NCBI RefSeq assembly: GCF_050624435.1
Contig: NC_134535.1
Span: forward strand, 122,623,731 to 122,687,730
From: Tenrec ecaudatus
Taxonomy: Eukaryota; Chordata; Mammalia; Afrosoricida; Tenrecidae
Direction of reading: 5' to 3'
DNA length: 64,000 bases
In this document: one piece after another, positions 62,401 to 64,000 of the stretch
Layout of the letters: each line of letters begins with the position of its first letter
How positions within the stretch are numbered: position 1 is the first letter of the stretch
Notes under the pieces: model-generated
What the model was told of the DNA's origin: nothing
The model's database searches: none
What the model saw: only the letters and a program-made list of their open reading frames with translations
Translations under genes and position numbers: made by a program

Positions 62401-64000
62401 CAATGTCCATTGCTGCACAGTTGACTATCGCAAAAAAATGGAAATAGCCCAAATTTCCATCAATAGATGAATGGACTGGAAAAACTCTTGTATATACACA
62501 CAATGGAATACTACACATCCCTATAAAATAGTGACTAAACTATGAAACACCTCATGTCATGGAAGGAGTTGGAGGATTTTATGCTGAATAGTCAGTCAGT
62601 CAAGCACAAAGGTCAAGTACAACATGAGTCCACTGAGGAAAGTTCAAATAGTAGAACAGGTATTAAGGGAAAATGCATACTACACACAATTCCTGGGATG
62701 GGGATCAGATAAATACTCTGGCATGAGCCAAACCAATCATGACAGATTCACAGATCATCAAAAATAGACGCAGAAAGCACCTGTGCTGAAACACATTTCC
62801 CTCCACCCCCCATACACTTTACGGCCTACAGAGGAGTGGTGGAAGAAAAAGATTGCAATGGCGGGTCAGGGCACTAACCCACCCAGGGGGAGGGCATTAT
62901 TTATATCTCCACAGGAAAGGAAGAACAAGAGAAGACCTCATTCTGCTGTACCAACGCTTGAGGATGATGTTCCTGCTCAGAGCGGCTCATTCCCAGAGAT
63001 TACTGCAGGGCTGGCCTCAGCTCAAGAGGAGTTGTTCTATCCCTAGATGGAAGTACTGTTGATGACAGTCCTGAAGATACAGTTTGGGGAGAGCCCATGG
63101 GGGCAAACCAAAAAGAGTGCAACAGACCAGTTATGGAAGTGAAGCCACAAATTCCCCCAAGGAATCCTGATTGTGGACTTTTGACTTGGGGGCAGTATTG
63201 GTACCCCACCTGACCTGGTTTGGGCTTACGCACAAAGGGACCACACACCGAAAGTCTAAAGGTATAACAGGCAGCGTAGGTTGGATGGGAGGGGAACTAG
63301 TCGCTCCATCTCTGACTGCAGAAATAGCAATGGGGTCTTTTAGGGTGTGTTCCTTTTAGACACGTATAATGAAGACCAAAAGGGTTTTGGTGTTTTTAGG
63401 TAGCGGGACCTGGGATATGGAACCCTGAAAGAAATGGGGACTGGACTGACAGATTATAACATGTCCTTCTCTCTATTTACCAGAGAGATATTCATCCACA
63501 TTGTCAGGGTCCATGATAGACTTGTGACTGCTTGTATGTTCTTCGTTTCTGTTTTTTATATTTCTCTATACAAGAAAGGCAGGATAGGTAATCCCATGGA
63601 GACAGCAACAGGACTGATGGTTCCTGAGGGAATGAGAGAGGAGGAGGTGGGGGAAGGAGAGTGGTGAGCCAATAAAGATGGGTACAGAAAAATAGAAAGG
63701 GTTCTAAAATAGATGGTGAGGTGGATGTAGCTTTTCTGCTCATGTCTGGTCTATAGGATTATAACTGAAAGGAATTACTGAGAGGTGAATGATGGGTAAA
63801 CATGATAGTAGGGCGGGAGGAAAGAAAGGAAAAAGAGGAAAGAAGAATATATATACATACATACATATATCTACATATAAGTGAAGATATAAATATGTAA
63901 TTATTTAAATATAGGTATGTTTGTGTGTATACATTTATATAAATGCAAATGTAACAAGGAAGCTAATAGACTTTTTGCCCCTACTGAAATCTTACCTCAG
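59405..64000 (+). mobile_element. Long, internally deleted L1, running off the window
   Basis: Begins with an L1-like 5'UTR (GAGCCAAGATGGTGAGTTAG). After about 60880 it jumps into the C-terminal half of ORF2, with no ORF1, endonuclease or RT core seen. ORF2 pieces include VAGFKINKQKPIGLL, WCWKTWIATCRRMKQDSYLT, GTNSRWITDLEVKPKTIRI and DEWDILKIKHLCTS, with several stops. A 3'UTR of at least 1.4 kb follows from about 62530, collinear with the reverse L1 at 24950-27490. The true 3' end is beyond the window. Inactive. Confidence 0.85.
60110..60700 (+). repeat. Degenerate tandem units in the L1 5'UTR
   Basis: Irregular units of roughly 60-90 bp, each with CACTC(A/C), an AGCAG/AGCAAGCAGTGGTGACC-like core and a CATGACTACACA-like part, recur through this stretch. 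They resemble promoter-type 5'UTR repeats of some L1 families (inference). Confidence 0.5.

Overview
The window is nuclear DNA from a placental mammal: AT-rich, intron-bearing genes and dense retrotransposons. Many tRNA-derived SINEs with the AfroSINE-type tail (ending like GACTCGATGGCAGTGAG or CGACGGCACC plus CAACAA) and RTE/BovB-type LINEs with a matching 3' tail point to Afrotheria. The SINE and L1 subfamilies look most like those of a tenrec such as Echinops. The species call is inference.

The only protein-coding genes I can support are tandem copies of KLRD1 (CD94), the C-type lectin-like NK-cell receptor subunit, all on the minus strand. Copy A (9153-14755) has all six exons with human exon sizes and reads through to a 182-residue type II membrane protein. 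Copy B (28809-36222) also keeps all six exons but has one in-frame TGA early in exon 6, which removes the last third of the lectin fold. Copy C (2476-2669) is a lone decayed exon 4. A and B lie in two diverged duplicated blocks (about 5990-19320 and 23430-37680), each with its own 5' and 3' flank. All three copies lack the cysteine that in human CD94 joins NKG2 partners, and in A and B the exon 4 donor is GC rather than GT. The locus therefore looks like a lineage-specific CD94 expansion with changed dimer chemistry and partial decay.

Between the two blocks lies a full-length processed pseudogene of PNRC2 (19958-22405) with target-site duplication, retrocopied CpG-rich 5'UTR and long 3'UTR. 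A TA-flanked inverted-repeat element sits inside it.

From about 38.6 kb to the end I see no host gene. That region holds L1 3'UTR pieces, RTE-type LINE fragments (44.1-45.3, 46.3-46.65, 55.0-55.9 kb), AfroSINEs, an LTR-like element (42.6-43.2 kb), a ~0.5 kb TG...CA repeat family, a perfect 36-bp palindrome (46147-46182), and a long, internally deleted L1 (59405 to beyond the window end) with 5'UTR, the C-terminal part of ORF2 and a very long 3'UTR. No tRNA, rRNA or CRISPR array was seen.
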